From Mycolicibacterium septicum DSM 44393 (lineage in GTDB: Bacteria > Actinomycetota > Actinomycetes > Mycobacteriales > Mycobacteriaceae), in assembly GCF_000455325.1 (NCBI RefSeq), contig NZ_HG322951.1, positions 2,087,477-2,151,476 of the forward strand: DNA of 64,000 nt. Reading direction: 5' to 3'. The notes beneath the pieces were generated by a model, which was not told the DNA's origin, did not search any database, and was given only the letters and a program-made list of their open reading frames with translations. The first letter of the stretch is position 1. The number at the start of each line of letters is the position of its first letter. This document shows positions 18,583-27,264 of this stretch, one piece after another. Position numbers and translations under genes: made by a program.

Positions 18583-20595
18583 TCAGTTGGGCTTGGCGTG
18601 GTGTTTCTTACTCTTCTTGTCTTTCTTGGGTTTCTGCTTCTTCTGGTCATGGTTCTTGTTCGACGAAGACGCCGAGCGGTTGCCGTTGTCATTGTTGCGG
18701 CTTTCCCGCGTGGAGATCATTCCGGCCTTCTGCATCGCGTTGAGGCGTTGGCGGCTGGTGACCGCGCTGGCTCGGTTGGCGTCGAGGGCACGCTGTTGGG
18801 CGGGGTTGGACGGGCGCAGCTGTGGTTGCCTCTTGAGCAGGTGGCGTTGTGCGCAGTCGCGGCACCTGATCTGGCCGACGCGGTCGCGGAATACCACCTC
18901 GGCCTTCTCGCCAGCCTTGAGCTGGTATTTCTCTCGTACGTGCATCCAGACATTGCCCTCAACTGAGGACGCTTTGGGATTCAGGTATCGCACGTTGGGG
19001 GGACCATTGCCCCGGTCGGCGCTCATAGCGAGTGGTTTCTCATCTCGGGCGAACCCCGATCGCAGGGGGAAGCCTTTCATGGCCTCTTTGCGGTTGGCGT
19101 CTCTCGCTGCGTCGTCGGCGATGGTGAAAGGACTGGGCTGGTCGAGGATCGCGGCCTCGTAGTGGTCGATGAAAGGTCCCTGGCCGCCCATCTTGGTTTC
19201 GTCGTATACCCCCGCCGGGTGCTGGGTGGTGCACCCGCAATCCAGTGGGTGCCCGGGAGGAACGTCTCTGGGGGTCTTGGCTGGGGGCCCGTTGGGGATC
19301 TTGGGTGTGCTCACACCCGGCACAGGCGCGTTCCTCGTACCCGCGGCGGTGACCTCACTCGCGAGTTGCGCTGGCGGGGTGGGTGCGGCTTTGGCGACGT
19401 CAACAACGTCGTCGGCATGTTTGGCCAGCTGTTCCCCGGCGATCTCCACGCCTTCTTTGACAACCTTTTTGGCCGCCCCCTGTGGGGTCAGTGCGCTGGC
19501 GATGTCGAAACCGGTGGCGATGTTGCCCAGTACCTTGTTGTCTGGCATTGCCGCAGCGGCGATGTCGAGCCCAGCCGAACTCAGGTTCACGGTGGCTGCG
19601 GCGATCGCCGCCGCGCCGGCCGGGCCGCCGACGCCGGTCACGGCCAAGGCGACACCGCCGACGAGCATGGCGGATTCGAGCGGGTTTTCCTTGACGAAAG
19701 TGCCGACAGCTTTCGCTCCGGAGACTGTGGCCGACACCGCGGTCGCGGCGGCAGAGCTGACGGTGTCGGTCATGGAGCTGACGGTGTCGGTGATCGAATC
19801 GAAAAACCCCTGCGGCAGTGGGATTCCACCGGACCCGGCCAGGTGCAGGGGTGGGTCGACGTAGACAGGCCAGATGGTGTCGGGTCTGGGGTCGATGACC
19901 TCGGTCAGCGCATACAACTGCGGGGCGAGTTGCTTGATCACATACGAACTCGGCACCAAAGCGCCGGTGGCGTCGCGGGTTTCAGCTGGGGAGAACATGC
20001 CGATGGTCTCAGCCGTCGGGGTGGCCCGGTTGATCGTGAGGTAGCCGTTGGTGTGCGCCAGCATCACGGTGTCGGCGGGCGTTCGCACGAACGTCGTGAC
20101 CATCCGCGCCCCAGCCGGATCGTTGATTCGGGCGACGGTGCGGGTGCCGGTGGCGGTGTTTTCGGCCAGCATGTCAAAGCCGGCCCCCGCATTCGGGTAG
20201 ACAACCTGGCCGCCTGAGGTGTGCTGAGCACGCCCGAGGCCACCCGGTAGTACGACCTGAACCTGGCCGGCTGGGGTGTGCGAGGTGAGCCCGGACACCG
20301 GATCGGTAGGCAAGTCCGCTCGTCGCTGCTGCGGCGACAACAACGGATCGGTACCCACCGCTGAGTCGCTGAAAGCCGCTACTGCCGCGTCGGCGAACCC
20401 CTCGTGCGCCGAGACGGCGGCCACCTCGCCCTCGACCCGAGGTGGGGTCGGGCTGATCAGGTGCAGTCCGCCGACGGTGACCGCTACCGCGCAGAGCACG
20501 GCCAGCCACCGAGCCGGCCCGCCCAGCCAGATGCTTTGCTGAGTGTCGGGTAGAAGATCCTGTTTAGTCCGCGTTCGGCCACGGCGAGTGTTCAT
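18583..20595 (-). CDS. Polymorphic toxin with NucA/NucB-like DNase region
   Basis: 670 residues. A short basic N-terminus and one TM/signal-anchor helix (about 29-47). A ~220-residue domain of unknown fold. An Ala/Gly/Val-rich hydrophobic segment (about 290-370) such as pretoxin regions carry. A Pro-rich linker, then DCGCTTQHPAG. A region near 500-575 has GFARDEKPLAMS...NVRYLNP, matching the NucA/NucB DNase signature (RDExPxAM, xVxY). A CRDCAQRH zinc-like motif and a Lys-rich tail end the protein. No WXG100 or PE/PPE leader is fused. Visibly less GC-rich than neighbours. The 250 bases upstream hold no gene. Confidence 0.75.
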   Translation of the reverse strand: MNTRRGRTRTKQDLLPDTQQSIWLGGPARWLAVLCAVAVTVGGLHLISPTPPRVEGEVAAVSAHEGFADAAVAAFSDSAVGTDPLLSPQQRRADLPTDPVSGLTSHTPAGQVQVVLPGGLGRAQHTSGGQVVYPNAGAGFDMLAENTATGTRTVARINDPAGARMVTTFVRTPADTVMLAHTNGYLTINRATPTAETIGMFSPAETRDATGALVPSSYVIKQLAPQLYALTEVIDPRPDTIWPVYVDPPLHLAGSGGIPLPQGFFDSITDTVSSMTDTVSSAAATAVSATVSGAKAVGTFVKENPLESAMLVGGVALAVTGVGGPAGAAAIAAATVNLSSAGLDIAAAAMPDNKVLGNIATGFDIASALTPQGAAKKVVKEGVEIAGEQLAKHADDVVDVAKAAPTPPAQLASEVTAAGTRNAPVPGVSTPKIPNGPPAKTPRDVPPGHPLDCGCTTQHPAGVYDETKMGGQGPFIDHYEAAILDQPSPFTIADDAARDANRKEAMKGFPLRSGFARDEKPLAMSADRGNGPPNVRYLNPKASSVEGNVWMHVREKYQLKAGEKAEVVFRDRVGQIRCRDCAQRHLLKRQPQLRPSNPAQQRALDANRASAVTSRQRLNAMQKAGMISTRESRNNDNGNRSASSSNKNHDQKKQKPKKDKKSKKHHAKPN

Positions 20596-20846
20596 GCTAT
20601 CCCCCGATCAGCAAATCACCGTTGCATGCCAGCGCCTACCGTGCATGCATGGATCGACACGCTAATCATCGCTGGTAGACATTGTCAATCGCACGCGGTC
20701 GGCTGATCTGGAATGAGCAATACCGTCAGTTTTTCGACGCTTAGGCAAACGGCAGTTCGCCTGCAGATTGCCGCTGCGCGATTGTTCGGGCCACGCTTGA
20801 GGGATGCCAGAAATAGCGCCGATGAGTTAGCTCACGGTGTAGCCGG

Positions 20847-21752
20847 TTACGGCGTGGCGTTGGCCAGCGTGGGAACGGCTTCCGCCGGGTAGCGGTCCTG
20901 GGCATCCCAGACGTCCCAGGTCTGCACGGCCCAGAACACCGCGAACAGCACGATCAGGATGAGTTCGACGGTGATCACGCCGAAGTGCCAGCCGAGAATC
21001 AGCAGCACGATGCCGGCCACGACGGTGATCAGCATGAGCGCGGCGATGGTCGCGTAGAACCGGGCCAGGTGCTGGCGCACGGCAGCCCGGGCGTAGCACG
21101 CGTGGTAGACCGCCACCAGCGTGATGGCCAGGAACATCGCCACCGCGGCGATCACATGTGCGTGCTGGGCGAACCAATCCCACAACATCAGCGGGGCCCC
21201 GGCGACGGCGATCACCAACAGCGCTGCCGGAAGCCATTTTTCGACCCGAAGCAGCGCGGTGGCGACGGTCTTCCACAGGGTGGCGGCCTCGTCGCAGGAC
21301 GGGACCGACGCGACAGGTGGCTCTTGTGGACGCCGCCAGCGGCCGAGCGCCAGGTACATTCCGGTGCCGGCGGCCACGGCGACGAACAATGCGGCGACGT
21401 TGTTCGCGACACCGCCGAACGGGTCGGTCACGCTGGGAAGCCATGGCTGGCACAGGTCGTCGGGGCCGGTGGGCACCAGGGCGACGATGAATGCCATGAA
21501 ACCGGAGTAGTTCAGCAACGCGTCCTCACCCACCCGGCTGCCCTTGTACGCGATCAGGCAGATGCCGATCGCGCACAGCGAGGCCAGGAACACCGCGTGG
21601 GTGCGGGTGTAGAAGAACGCGCTGATCGACCCCTGCGGGCAACTGTGCGCCCACGTCAACGCCAGTGAGGTCAACAGGAACACCACCAGTGCGACCAGGC
21701 CTACCCGCACGTACCGGTAGGTGACCATGGTGTCGCTGGCGTCGCTGACCAT
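20847..21752 (-). CDS. Polytopic membrane protein, about 8 TM helices
   Basis: 301 residues with hydrophobic segments at about 13-33, 50-68, 82-95, 112-130, 172-190, 198-220, 228-250 and 255-275. One hydrophilic loop (about 138-165) follows the fourth helix. No catalytic motif recognised. It starts seven bases after the stop of the OYE gene and is therefore probably its operon partner. Confidence 0.7.
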   Translation of the reverse strand: MVSDASDTMVTYRYVRVGLVALVVFLLTSLALTWAHSCPQGSISAFFYTRTHAVFLASLCAIGICLIAYKGSRVGEDALLNYSGFMAFIVALVPTGPDDLCQPWLPSVTDPFGGVANNVAALFVAVAAGTGMYLALGRWRRPQEPPVASVPSCDEAATLWKTVATALLRVEKWLPAALLVIAVAGAPLMLWDWFAQHAHVIAAVAMFLAITLVAVYHACYARAAVRQHLARFYATIAALMLITVVAGIVLLILGWHFGVITVELILIVLFAVFWAVQTWDVWDAQDRYPAEAVPTLANATP

Positions 21753-21759
21753 TTAGCTA

Positions 21760-22983
21760 TTAGCTCACGAGTGAGTCCGGGGCTCCCGTCACCACGCAGT
21801 GAGTGTGGCTGTAGATCGTCGGCATGCACATGTTGCAATGCGTACAGAGCGATTTGACCGAGCCCTTGGCTTCCTCGGCCTGGATCCGGTTGAGCAGGTC
21901 CGGCTCGGCGAGCAGCGCGCGCCCCATCGCGATGAACTCGAAGCCCGCCGCCATCGCCCGGTCCATCGTCTCGCGGTTGGTGATGCCGCCCAGCAGGATG
22001 ATCGGCATGCTCAGCTCGGCGCGGAACTTCTCGGCGTCGCGCATCAGATACGCCTCGTGATACGGGTACTCGCGGAAGAACTTGTTGCCGCTCATCCGGA
22101 TGCCCCAGCTGATCGGGGGCTTGAAGTTCGCGGCGAACTCCTTGACCGGCGCACCGCCGCGGAACAGGTACATCGGGTTGACCAGCGAGCTGCCCGCGGT
22201 CAGCTCGATGGCGTCCAGGCCGCCGTCCTCCTCGAGCCACTTCGCCGTCTGCAGGGACTCGTCGATCGGGATGCCGCCGCGGACACCGTCGCTCATGTTG
22301 AGTTTGGCGATGACGGCGATCTTCCGGTCGCCGTGCTTGTCGACGGCGTCGCGCACCGCGCGCACGACGCCACGGGCGACCTTGGCCCGGTTCTCCAGCG
22401 ATCCGCCGAACTCGTCGGTGCGCCGATTGATGAGCGGCGACAGGAAGGAGCTGGCCAGGTAGTTGTGACCGAGGTGTACCTCGACCGCGTCGAAACCGGA
22501 GTCGATGGCCAGCCGCGCGGCGTTGGCGTGCGCTTCGGTGACGTCGCGGATGTCGTCGATCGAGGCCTTCTTGGCAAATCGCATCGACAGCGGGTTGAAG
22601 AACCGGACCGGCGCCAGCGCCTTGGCCTTGTTCGTGCGTGAGTTGGCGACCGGCCCGGCATGGCCGATCTGGGCACTGATGGCGGCACCCTCGGCATGGA
22701 TGGTCTCGGTCAGCTTGGTCAGTCCGGGAACGGCCTCGGGCCGCATCCAGATCTGCCAGCCGTCGGTGCGGCCGCCGGGGGCCACCGCGCAGTAGGCGAC
22801 GGTGGTCATGCCGACACCGCCGGCCGCGGGCAGCCGGTGATAGTTGATCAAATCCTCCGTGACCAGCGCATCAGGCGTGGACGCTTCGAAGGTGGCGGCC
22901 TTGATGATGCGGTTGCGCAGCGTCACGGGGCCGAGCTTGGCCTCACTGAAAACATCAGTGAACACATTGGGCTGGGTGTTCAT
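21760..22983 (-). CDS. NADH:flavin oxidoreductase, Old Yellow Enzyme family (Rv3359 type)
   Basis: 407 residues from the ATG at 22983 (MNTQPNVFTDVFSEAKLGPV). FMN-binding TIM barrel with LRNRIIKAATFE (FMN phosphate region), QIGHAGP, VEVHLGHNYLASSFLSPLINRRTDEFGGS (the family HxAHGYLxxxFLSPxxNxRxDxYGGS block) and LLGGITNRETMDRAM. It ends with CTHCNMC and a later Cys, reminiscent of the 4Fe-4S site of larger enoate-reductase-type members, but the FAD/NAD domain is absent. The substrate is probably an enone or a similar electrophile. Divergent from folD. Confidence 0.88.
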   Translation of the reverse strand: MNTQPNVFTDVFSEAKLGPVTLRNRIIKAATFEASTPDALVTEDLINYHRLPAAGGVGMTTVAYCAVAPGGRTDGWQIWMRPEAVPGLTKLTETIHAEGAAISAQIGHAGPVANSRTNKAKALAPVRFFNPLSMRFAKKASIDDIRDVTEAHANAARLAIDSGFDAVEVHLGHNYLASSFLSPLINRRTDEFGGSLENRAKVARGVVRAVRDAVDKHGDRKIAVIAKLNMSDGVRGGIPIDESLQTAKWLEEDGGLDAIELTAGSSLVNPMYLFRGGAPVKEFAANFKPPISWGIRMSGNKFFREYPYHEAYLMRDAEKFRAELSMPIILLGGITNRETMDRAMAAGFEFIAMGRALLAEPDLLNRIQAEEAKGSVKSLCTHCNMCMPTIYSHTHCVVTGAPDSLVS

Positions 22984-23020
22984 ATGCTGAGCCTGCCACG
23001 CGACTGACACAATGGGGACC

Positions 23021-23872
23021 GTGGGTTCCATTGTGTTGGACGGTAAGGCGACGCGCGACGAGATCTTCGTCGACCTCAAGCAGCGTGTAGCGAAGTTGGC
23101 CGAAGCCGGCCGGACACCCGGTCTCGGGACCGTGCTGGTAGGTGACGACCCCGGTTCGCAGGCCTATGTCCGCGGCAAGCACGCCGACTGCGCAAAGGTC
23201 GGGATCAACTCGATCCGCCGTGACCTGCCCGCCGACATCACGCAGGCCCAGCTCGACGAGACGATCGACGAGCTCAACGCCAACCCGGAGTGCACGGGCT
23301 ACATCGTGCAGCTGCCGCTGCCCAAGCATCTGGACGAGAACGCCGCGCTGGAGCGCATCGATCCGGCCAAGGACGCCGACGGTCTCCATCCGACGAACCT
23401 CGGTCGGCTGGTGCTCGGCAAGGAAGCGCCTCTGCCCTGTACTCCGCGCGGCATCGTGCATCTGCTGCGCCGGTTCGACGTGCCGATCGCCGGGGCGCAT
23501 GTCGTGGTGATCGGACGTGGGGTCACCGTCGGCCGGCCGATGGGCCTGTTGCTCACCAGGCGTTCGGAGAACGCCACCGTCACGCTCTGCCATACCGGCA
23601 CCCGGGATCTGCCCGCGCTGACCCGTCAGGCCGACGTCATCATCGCCGCGGTCGGTGTTCCGCACATGGTCACCGCGGACATGGTCAAGCCGGGCGCGGC
23701 CGTCGTCGACGTCGGCGTGAGCCGGGTGGACGGCAAGCTGACCGGCGACGTTGCACCCGACGTCTGGGACGTGGCCGGGCATGTGTCGCCCAACCCGGGT
23801 GGGGTGGGACCGCTGACGCGCGCGTTCCTGCTGACCAACGTCGTCGAGCTCGAAGAGTCGAAACTGGCGTGA
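23021..23872 (+). CDS. folD: Bifunctional methylene-THF dehydrogenase / cyclohydrolase FolD
   Basis: 283 residues interconverting 5,10-methylene-, methenyl- and 10-formyl-tetrahydrofolate with NADP. Motifs: [23 protein letters not shown] (catalytic region), [45 protein letters not shown] (dinucleotide binding) and the C-terminal [18 protein letters not shown]. Start taken at GTG 23021 to match the mycobacterial N-terminus ([16 protein letters not shown]); ATG 23012 is the alternative. Confidence 0.97.
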   Translation: MGSIVLDGKATRDEIFVDLKQRVAKLAEAGRTPGLGTVLVGDDPGSQAYVRGKHADCAKVGINSIRRDLPADITQAQLDETIDELNANPECTGYIVQLPLPKHLDENAALERIDPAKDADGLHPTNLGRLVLGKEAPLPCTPRGIVHLLRRFDVPIAGAHVVVIGRGVTVGRPMGLLLTRRSENATVTLCHTGTRDLPALTRQADVIIAAVGVPHMVTADMVKPGAAVVDVGVSRVDGKLTGDVAPDVWDVAGHVSPNPGGVGPLTRAFLLTNVVELEESKLA

Positions 23873-24162
23873 CAGTCAACGAGTTCGTCCGCAAGGTGTT
23901 CGCCGGACAGTGGCCGATCCTGGTGGTCGGGCTGATCTTCATCGCGGCGTTCGTCTTGGTCGTGGCGGGCTACTGGCGCCGCGGCGCACTGTTCATCGGA
24001 ATCGGGGTGGGGGTGGCGGCAGCGCTGCGGCTGGCGCTGACCGACGACCGGGCAGGTCTGCTGGTGGTGCGCTCGCGGACCATCGATTTCGCCACCACGG
24101 CGACGGTGAGCGCCGCGGTGCTCTACATCGCCTGGACCATCGACCCGCTGGGCACCAGCTAG
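23869..24162 (+). CDS. DUF3017 small membrane protein (Rv3355c type)
   Basis: 97 residues with about three TM helices (18-36, 42-58, 75-92). The GTG start overlaps the folD stop as GTGA, so the two are co-translated, an arrangement conserved in mycobacteria. Its TAG stop shares CTAG with the converging erm gene. Function unknown. Confidence 0.85.
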   Translation: MTVNEFVRKVFAGQWPILVVGLIFIAAFVLVVAGYWRRGALFIGIGVGVAAALRLALTDDRAGLLVVRSRTIDFATTATVSAAVLYIAWTIDPLGTS

Positions 24163-24899
24163 CGGACCGCGGCGAACAACGCCGCCCACTGTTGGGCGGA
24201 CAGGTCCCGTGGCAGCGCTGACGGATGAATTCCATTGGCCTGCAACCACCGCCGATCCACGTGAGGCCGCAGGATCTGTGCCAGGCCGCGGCCCCGCCCG
24301 GTGAACACCTCGTGGGCCAGTGCCTGATACCGGCGACGCTCGGCCCACGGGATCAACGGTTCGTCGCGGCGCGTGATGGTCAGCAGCCCGGCGTCCACAC
24401 CGGGGCGTGGCCGAAACGCGTCCGCGGAAACCTTTCGTGCCAAACCGAATTCGAACCACGGCCACCACTGTGCGGTCATCATGGTGGCGCCGCCGACAGC
24501 GGCCCGCCGCCGGGCCGCCTCCCACTGCATCAGCAGTACGGCGTCGGTCCATCCTGGTCCGTGTAACAGCCGCCGCAGGATCGCGGTGGTCAGGTGGAAG
24601 GGTAGATTGCCCACCACCACGTGCGGCGTCTGGGGCAGCCGGTACCGCAGGAAGTCGGCACTGACCACCTCGGCCGAGGTCCGGTCCGCAAGTCGTCTGG
24701 CCCTCCGGCGGTCGATCTCGATGGCGGTCAGCGGCCGATCCAGCCGTTGCAGCGGCAGGGTCAGCGCGCCGTCACCGGCGCCGATCTCGACAATGGGACC
24801 TGTTGTGTGCGCGACGATTTCGACGATATCGGCGACCACTCGACGATCGCACAGGAAATTCTGGCCGTACTCATGCCGGCCGTGATGAGTTGAAGACAC
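24159..24899 (-). CDS. erm: 23S rRNA adenine N6-methyltransferase, Erm(38)/(39) type
   Basis: 246 residues. Methylates A2058 of 23S rRNA and confers macrolide-lincosamide-streptogramin B resistance. Motifs: YGQNFL near the start, VEIGAGDGALTLPL (SAM motif I, 38-50), IEIDRRR (motif II), SADFL (motif III) and the catalytic GNLPFHLTT (97-105). The GTG start at 24899 has GGAG five bases upstream. Position next to folD matches the intrinsic erm genes of M. smegmatis and M. fortuitum as I recall them. Expression is probably inducible: an 11-residue leader with an RLR motif and competing hairpins precede it. Confidence 0.93.
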   Translation of the reverse strand: MSSTHHGRHEYGQNFLCDRRVVADIVEIVAHTTGPIVEIGAGDGALTLPLQRLDRPLTAIEIDRRRARRLADRTSAEVVSADFLRYRLPQTPHVVVGNLPFHLTTAILRRLLHGPGWTDAVLLMQWEAARRRAAVGGATMMTAQWWPWFEFGLARKVSADAFRPRPGVDAGLLTITRRDEPLIPWAERRRYQALAHEVFTGRGRGLAQILRPHVDRRWLQANGIHPSALPRDLSAQQWAALFAAVR

Positions 24900-24903
24900 G
24901 AAT

Positions 24904-25002
24904 GCTCCGCGCTCGCAGGGACAAAGCTGCTGCGGCGGACGTTCCTGGAAAGTGAAGCTCCGCCGGCTATGTGATGCGCAAGCGGATGTAGGTCACTGAC
25001 AT
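24904..25002 (-). promoter_or_regulatory. Translational attenuator of erm
   Basis: Four arms read in minus-strand order: A = TCCGC inside leader codons 6-7 (plus 24982-24986); B = CGGCGGA just after the leader stop (24959-24965); C = TCCGCCGC (24932-24939); D = GCGGAG, the erm ribosome site (24905-24910). A pairs B and C pairs D, hiding the ribosome site. B pairs C over 7 bp. A ribosome stalled on the leader would cover A, let B:C form and free D. The arms are seen in the sequence; the switching is inferred from the classic ermC mechanism. Confidence 0.65.
24967..25002 (-). CDS. Erm leader peptide MSVTYIRLRIT
   Basis: An 11-codon ORF (ATG 25000-25002, TAG 24967-24969) ending 67 bases before the erm start. 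It contains Arg-Leu-Arg, the +x+ motif at which macrolide-bound ribosomes are known to stall in several Erm leader peptides (e.g. ErmDL). Hairpin arm A lies in the Ile-Arg codons directly before this point. Confidence 0.65.
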   Translation of the reverse strand: MSVTYIRLRIT

Positions 25003-25065
25003 GGCTGCCACGGTAGGCGCGGCGGCGGCCCGGCGTCGACTGATTTTCACAGGAAATGCCCAGGA

Positions 25066-25091
25066 GGCAATATTGCCCAATAGGCAATATT
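25066..25091. promoter_or_regulatory. TetR-type operator, overlapping palindromes
   Basis: GGCAATATTGCC (25066-25077) is a perfect 12-base palindrome, and its right half pairs again with GGCAATATT (25083-25091) across five bases. It lies between the divergent erm leader and the tetR gene, just upstream of TACCGT (25097-25102), which ends six bases before the tetR ATG. Autoregulation of tetR plus monooxygenase is the likely use; an effect on erm transcription is possible. Confidence 0.65.
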
Positions 25092-25108
25092 TGATCTACC
25101 GTGAAGAC

Positions 25109-25732
25109 ATGGCACCCGGACTGCGAGAACGCAAGAAGATCGATACCCGCAGGGCGCTGAGCGATGCCGCGCTGAGCCTGGCCTTCGAGCGCGGCCTGGA
25201 GAACGTCACCCGCGAGGACATCGCCAACCTGGCCGGGGTCTCGCTGCGCACGTTCACCAACTACTTCGCCGGCAAATACGACGCGCTGGCCTACCGGCAG
25301 CAGGAACGCATGCGGCGCAGCATCGACCTGCTGCGCGCGCGTCCCGCCGACGAGCCGCTGTGGACGGCCATCACGGAATCGGTGCTCAAACCATTGGACG
25401 CCGACATGGCCGACGTCTACGGTGTAGAGAACGCACTGCCGACCCGTCAGCAGCTGGGCGAGGTTCGAAAACTGCTGATGATCCCTGAGATTCGGGATGC
25501 CACCTTCCGCGGGATGGTTGACGAATGGGTGGCGGCGATCGCCGAGCGGACCGGTACCGATCCCCAGCGCGACATGTACCCGCGGCTCGTGGCCGCCGTC
25601 GTGCGGGCGGTCGGTGATGTCGCGATGGACGAATACGGAAACTCAGATCCGCCGGTGGCTTTCACGTCACTGCTGCGCAAAGGGTTCGCGGCGGTGGCCG
25701 CGGGCCTACCCGAACCGGGAGGGGACAAATGA
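25109..25732 (+). CDS. TetR family regulator of the FAD monooxygenase
   Basis: 207 residues from the ATG at 25109 (MAPGLRERKKIDTRRALSDAA); the frame is open upstream, but there it would run through the operator. N-terminal HTH: ENVTREDIANLAGVSLRTFTNYFAGKYDAL. The C-terminal ligand domain is typical of TetR. Probably leaderless. Its stop overlaps the monooxygenase start as ATGA, so it most likely represses this operon and is relieved by a substrate of the enzyme. Confidence 0.9.
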   Translation: MAPGLRERKKIDTRRALSDAALSLAFERGLENVTREDIANLAGVSLRTFTNYFAGKYDALAYRQQERMRRSIDLLRARPADEPLWTAITESVLKPLDADMADVYGVENALPTRQQLGEVRKLLMIPEIRDATFRGMVDEWVAAIAERTGTDPQRDMYPRLVAAVVRAVGDVAMDEYGNSDPPVAFTSLLRKGFAAVAAGLPEPGGDK

Positions 25733-27264
25733 AAGATCAGGTAGACGTCGTCATCTCGGGCGCGGGTCCCAACGGCCTGCTGGTGGCGGGGGAGTTGGCC
25801 CTGGCCGGGTTGCGGCCGGTGGTGCTCGAGCAGCTGGCCGAGCCCAGTCCGGAGCTCAAGGCCAATGGCATTGTCGGACAGGCCAATCGCGTGCTCGACC
25901 TACGCGGCTTGTATCAGACGCTGAGCGGATCGGATGAGCCTCCGCAGCAGATGGACGGCTACATCTTCGCGGGCATGCAGGTGCCGTTCACCGACGTCGT
26001 GGACAACCCCATGTACGGCATGCTGATTCAACAGCCCCGGGTGGTGCGCGCACTGGCCGACTGGGTTCAGGGCCTGGGGGCCGAGATCCGGTGGGGACAT
26101 GAACTCACCGATTTCGAGCAGGGTTCCGACGGCGTGGTCCTCGATGTCTCTTCGCCCGAGGGGAACTACCGCTTGCCGGCCACCTACCTCGTCGGTGCCG
26201 ACGGCGGCCGCAGTCCGGTCCGGAAGAAGGCGGGCATCGACTTTCCCGGGCTGACCACCGATGTCGTATCGCGGGTGGCCCACATCAGCCTGCCGGACGA
26301 GTTGCGCACCGGCTACGGTGCGCTGGACATCCCCGGTGTCGGGCGAATCCCGTTCGGTCACAATCGGTTCGAAGGCGGTGTGCTGATCTATGCGGAGTTC
26401 CAGGCAGGCCGCTCGATGCTCGGGACGATCGAATACGGTTCGGTCCTGCCCGACGACGCTCCTGAGTTGACCTTCGACGAACTGCGCGAGAGCGTGAAGC
26501 GGGTGGTCGGCGCCGATCTGCCGATACAACCGCCGAGCGGGCCGGGGCCGCACGCCCTGCGGCGGATCAATGGTCAGAACACCCGTCAGGCCGCGCAGTA
26601 CCGCGCCGGCAACGTCTTCCTGGTGGGCGATGCCGCCCACGTCCATTCGGCGATGGGCGGGCCCGGCTTGAACCTGGGCATGCAGGATGCGATGAACCTG
26701 GGCTGGAAACTCGCCGCCGCCGTGCAGGGGTGGGCACCGGACGGCTTGCTGGACAGCTATCACAGTGAGCGCTGGCCGGCCGGGCAGCGGGTGATGATGC
26801 ACTCGATGGCGCAGGCTGCCCTGATGGCTGCCGGTCCCGAAGTCACGGCGCTCCGAACACTTTTCGGTGAGCTGCTGGCGACACCGGACGGCTCGTCGCA
26901 CATCGCCGGCGTGCTTGCCGGTGCCGATGTCCGCTACGACGTCGGCGATGAGCACAGGCTGTCCGGACGCTTCGTCCCGGCGTTGACGTTGTCCGACGGC
27001 CGCCGGATCGCGCAGCTGTTGCACCGGGGACGTCCCGTGCTGCTCGACCTGTCCGGCAGCGGGTGTGCCGACGCGGTCTCGGGCTGGCGGGATCGGGTCG
27101 ACGTCATCGAGGCGACCGTTGCCGATCGGCCTGCCGCGGCGTTGTTGATCCGGCCCGACGGCTACGTGGCCTGGGCCGCAGACGAATCCGACCACGACGG
27201 TCTGCGAGCGGCGCTGGAGCGCTGGTTCGGCCCGGAGGCCGAGGCGGCCGCGCTCAGCGCCTGA
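25729..27264 (+). CDS. FAD-dependent aromatic monooxygenase, group A (rifampicin-monooxygenase-like)
   Basis: 511 residues with the PheA/TfdB-family layout: GAGPNGLLVAGELALAG (FAD Rossmann), YLVGADGGRSPVRK (DG motif), GDAAHVHSAMGGPGLNLGMQDAMNLGWKLAA (FAD ribityl site) and a C-terminal thioredoxin-like domain (RPVLLDLSGSG...LIRPDGYVAW). These blocks and the length resemble Rox-type rifampicin monooxygenases and polyketide hydroxylases; I cannot tell which from motifs alone. Start overlaps tetR as ATGA with GGGAGGGGA upstream. Its 3' end overlaps the converging SnoaL-like gene by 11 bases. Confidence 0.88.
   Translation: MKDQVDVVISGAGPNGLLVAGELALAGLRPVVLEQLAEPSPELKANGIVGQANRVLDLRGLYQTLSGSDEPPQQMDGYIFAGMQVPFTDVVDNPMYGMLIQQPRVVRALADWVQGLGAEIRWGHELTDFEQGSDGVVLDVSSPEGNYRLPATYLVGADGGRSPVRKKAGIDFPGLTTDVVSRVAHISLPDELRTGYGALDIPGVGRIPFGHNRFEGGVLIYAEFQAGRSMLGTIEYGSVLPDDAPELTFDELRESVKRVVGADLPIQPPSGPGPHALRRINGQNTRQAAQYRAGNVFLVGDAAHVHSAMGGPGLNLGMQDAMNLGWKLAAAVQGWAPDGLLDSYHSERWPAGQRVMMHSMAQAALMAAGPEVTALRTLFGELLATPDGSSHIAGVLAGADVRYDVGDEHRLSGRFVPALTLSDGRRIAQLLHRGRPVLLDLSGSGCADAVSGWRDRVDVIEATVADRPAAALLIRPDGYVAWAADESDHDGLRAALERWFGPEAEAAALSA

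Noticed and set aside
21753..24162. RelJK (Rv3357/Rv3358) toxin-antitoxin pair expected from M. tuberculosis synteny
   Set aside because: Not present between the OYE gene and folD; the two are divergent with only 37 bases between their start codons.
24899..25060. WhiB7-type promoter for erm
   Set aside because: An A-rich patch exists on the minus strand near 25050, but the -35/-10 spacing that follows is poor. The attenuator explains induction better.
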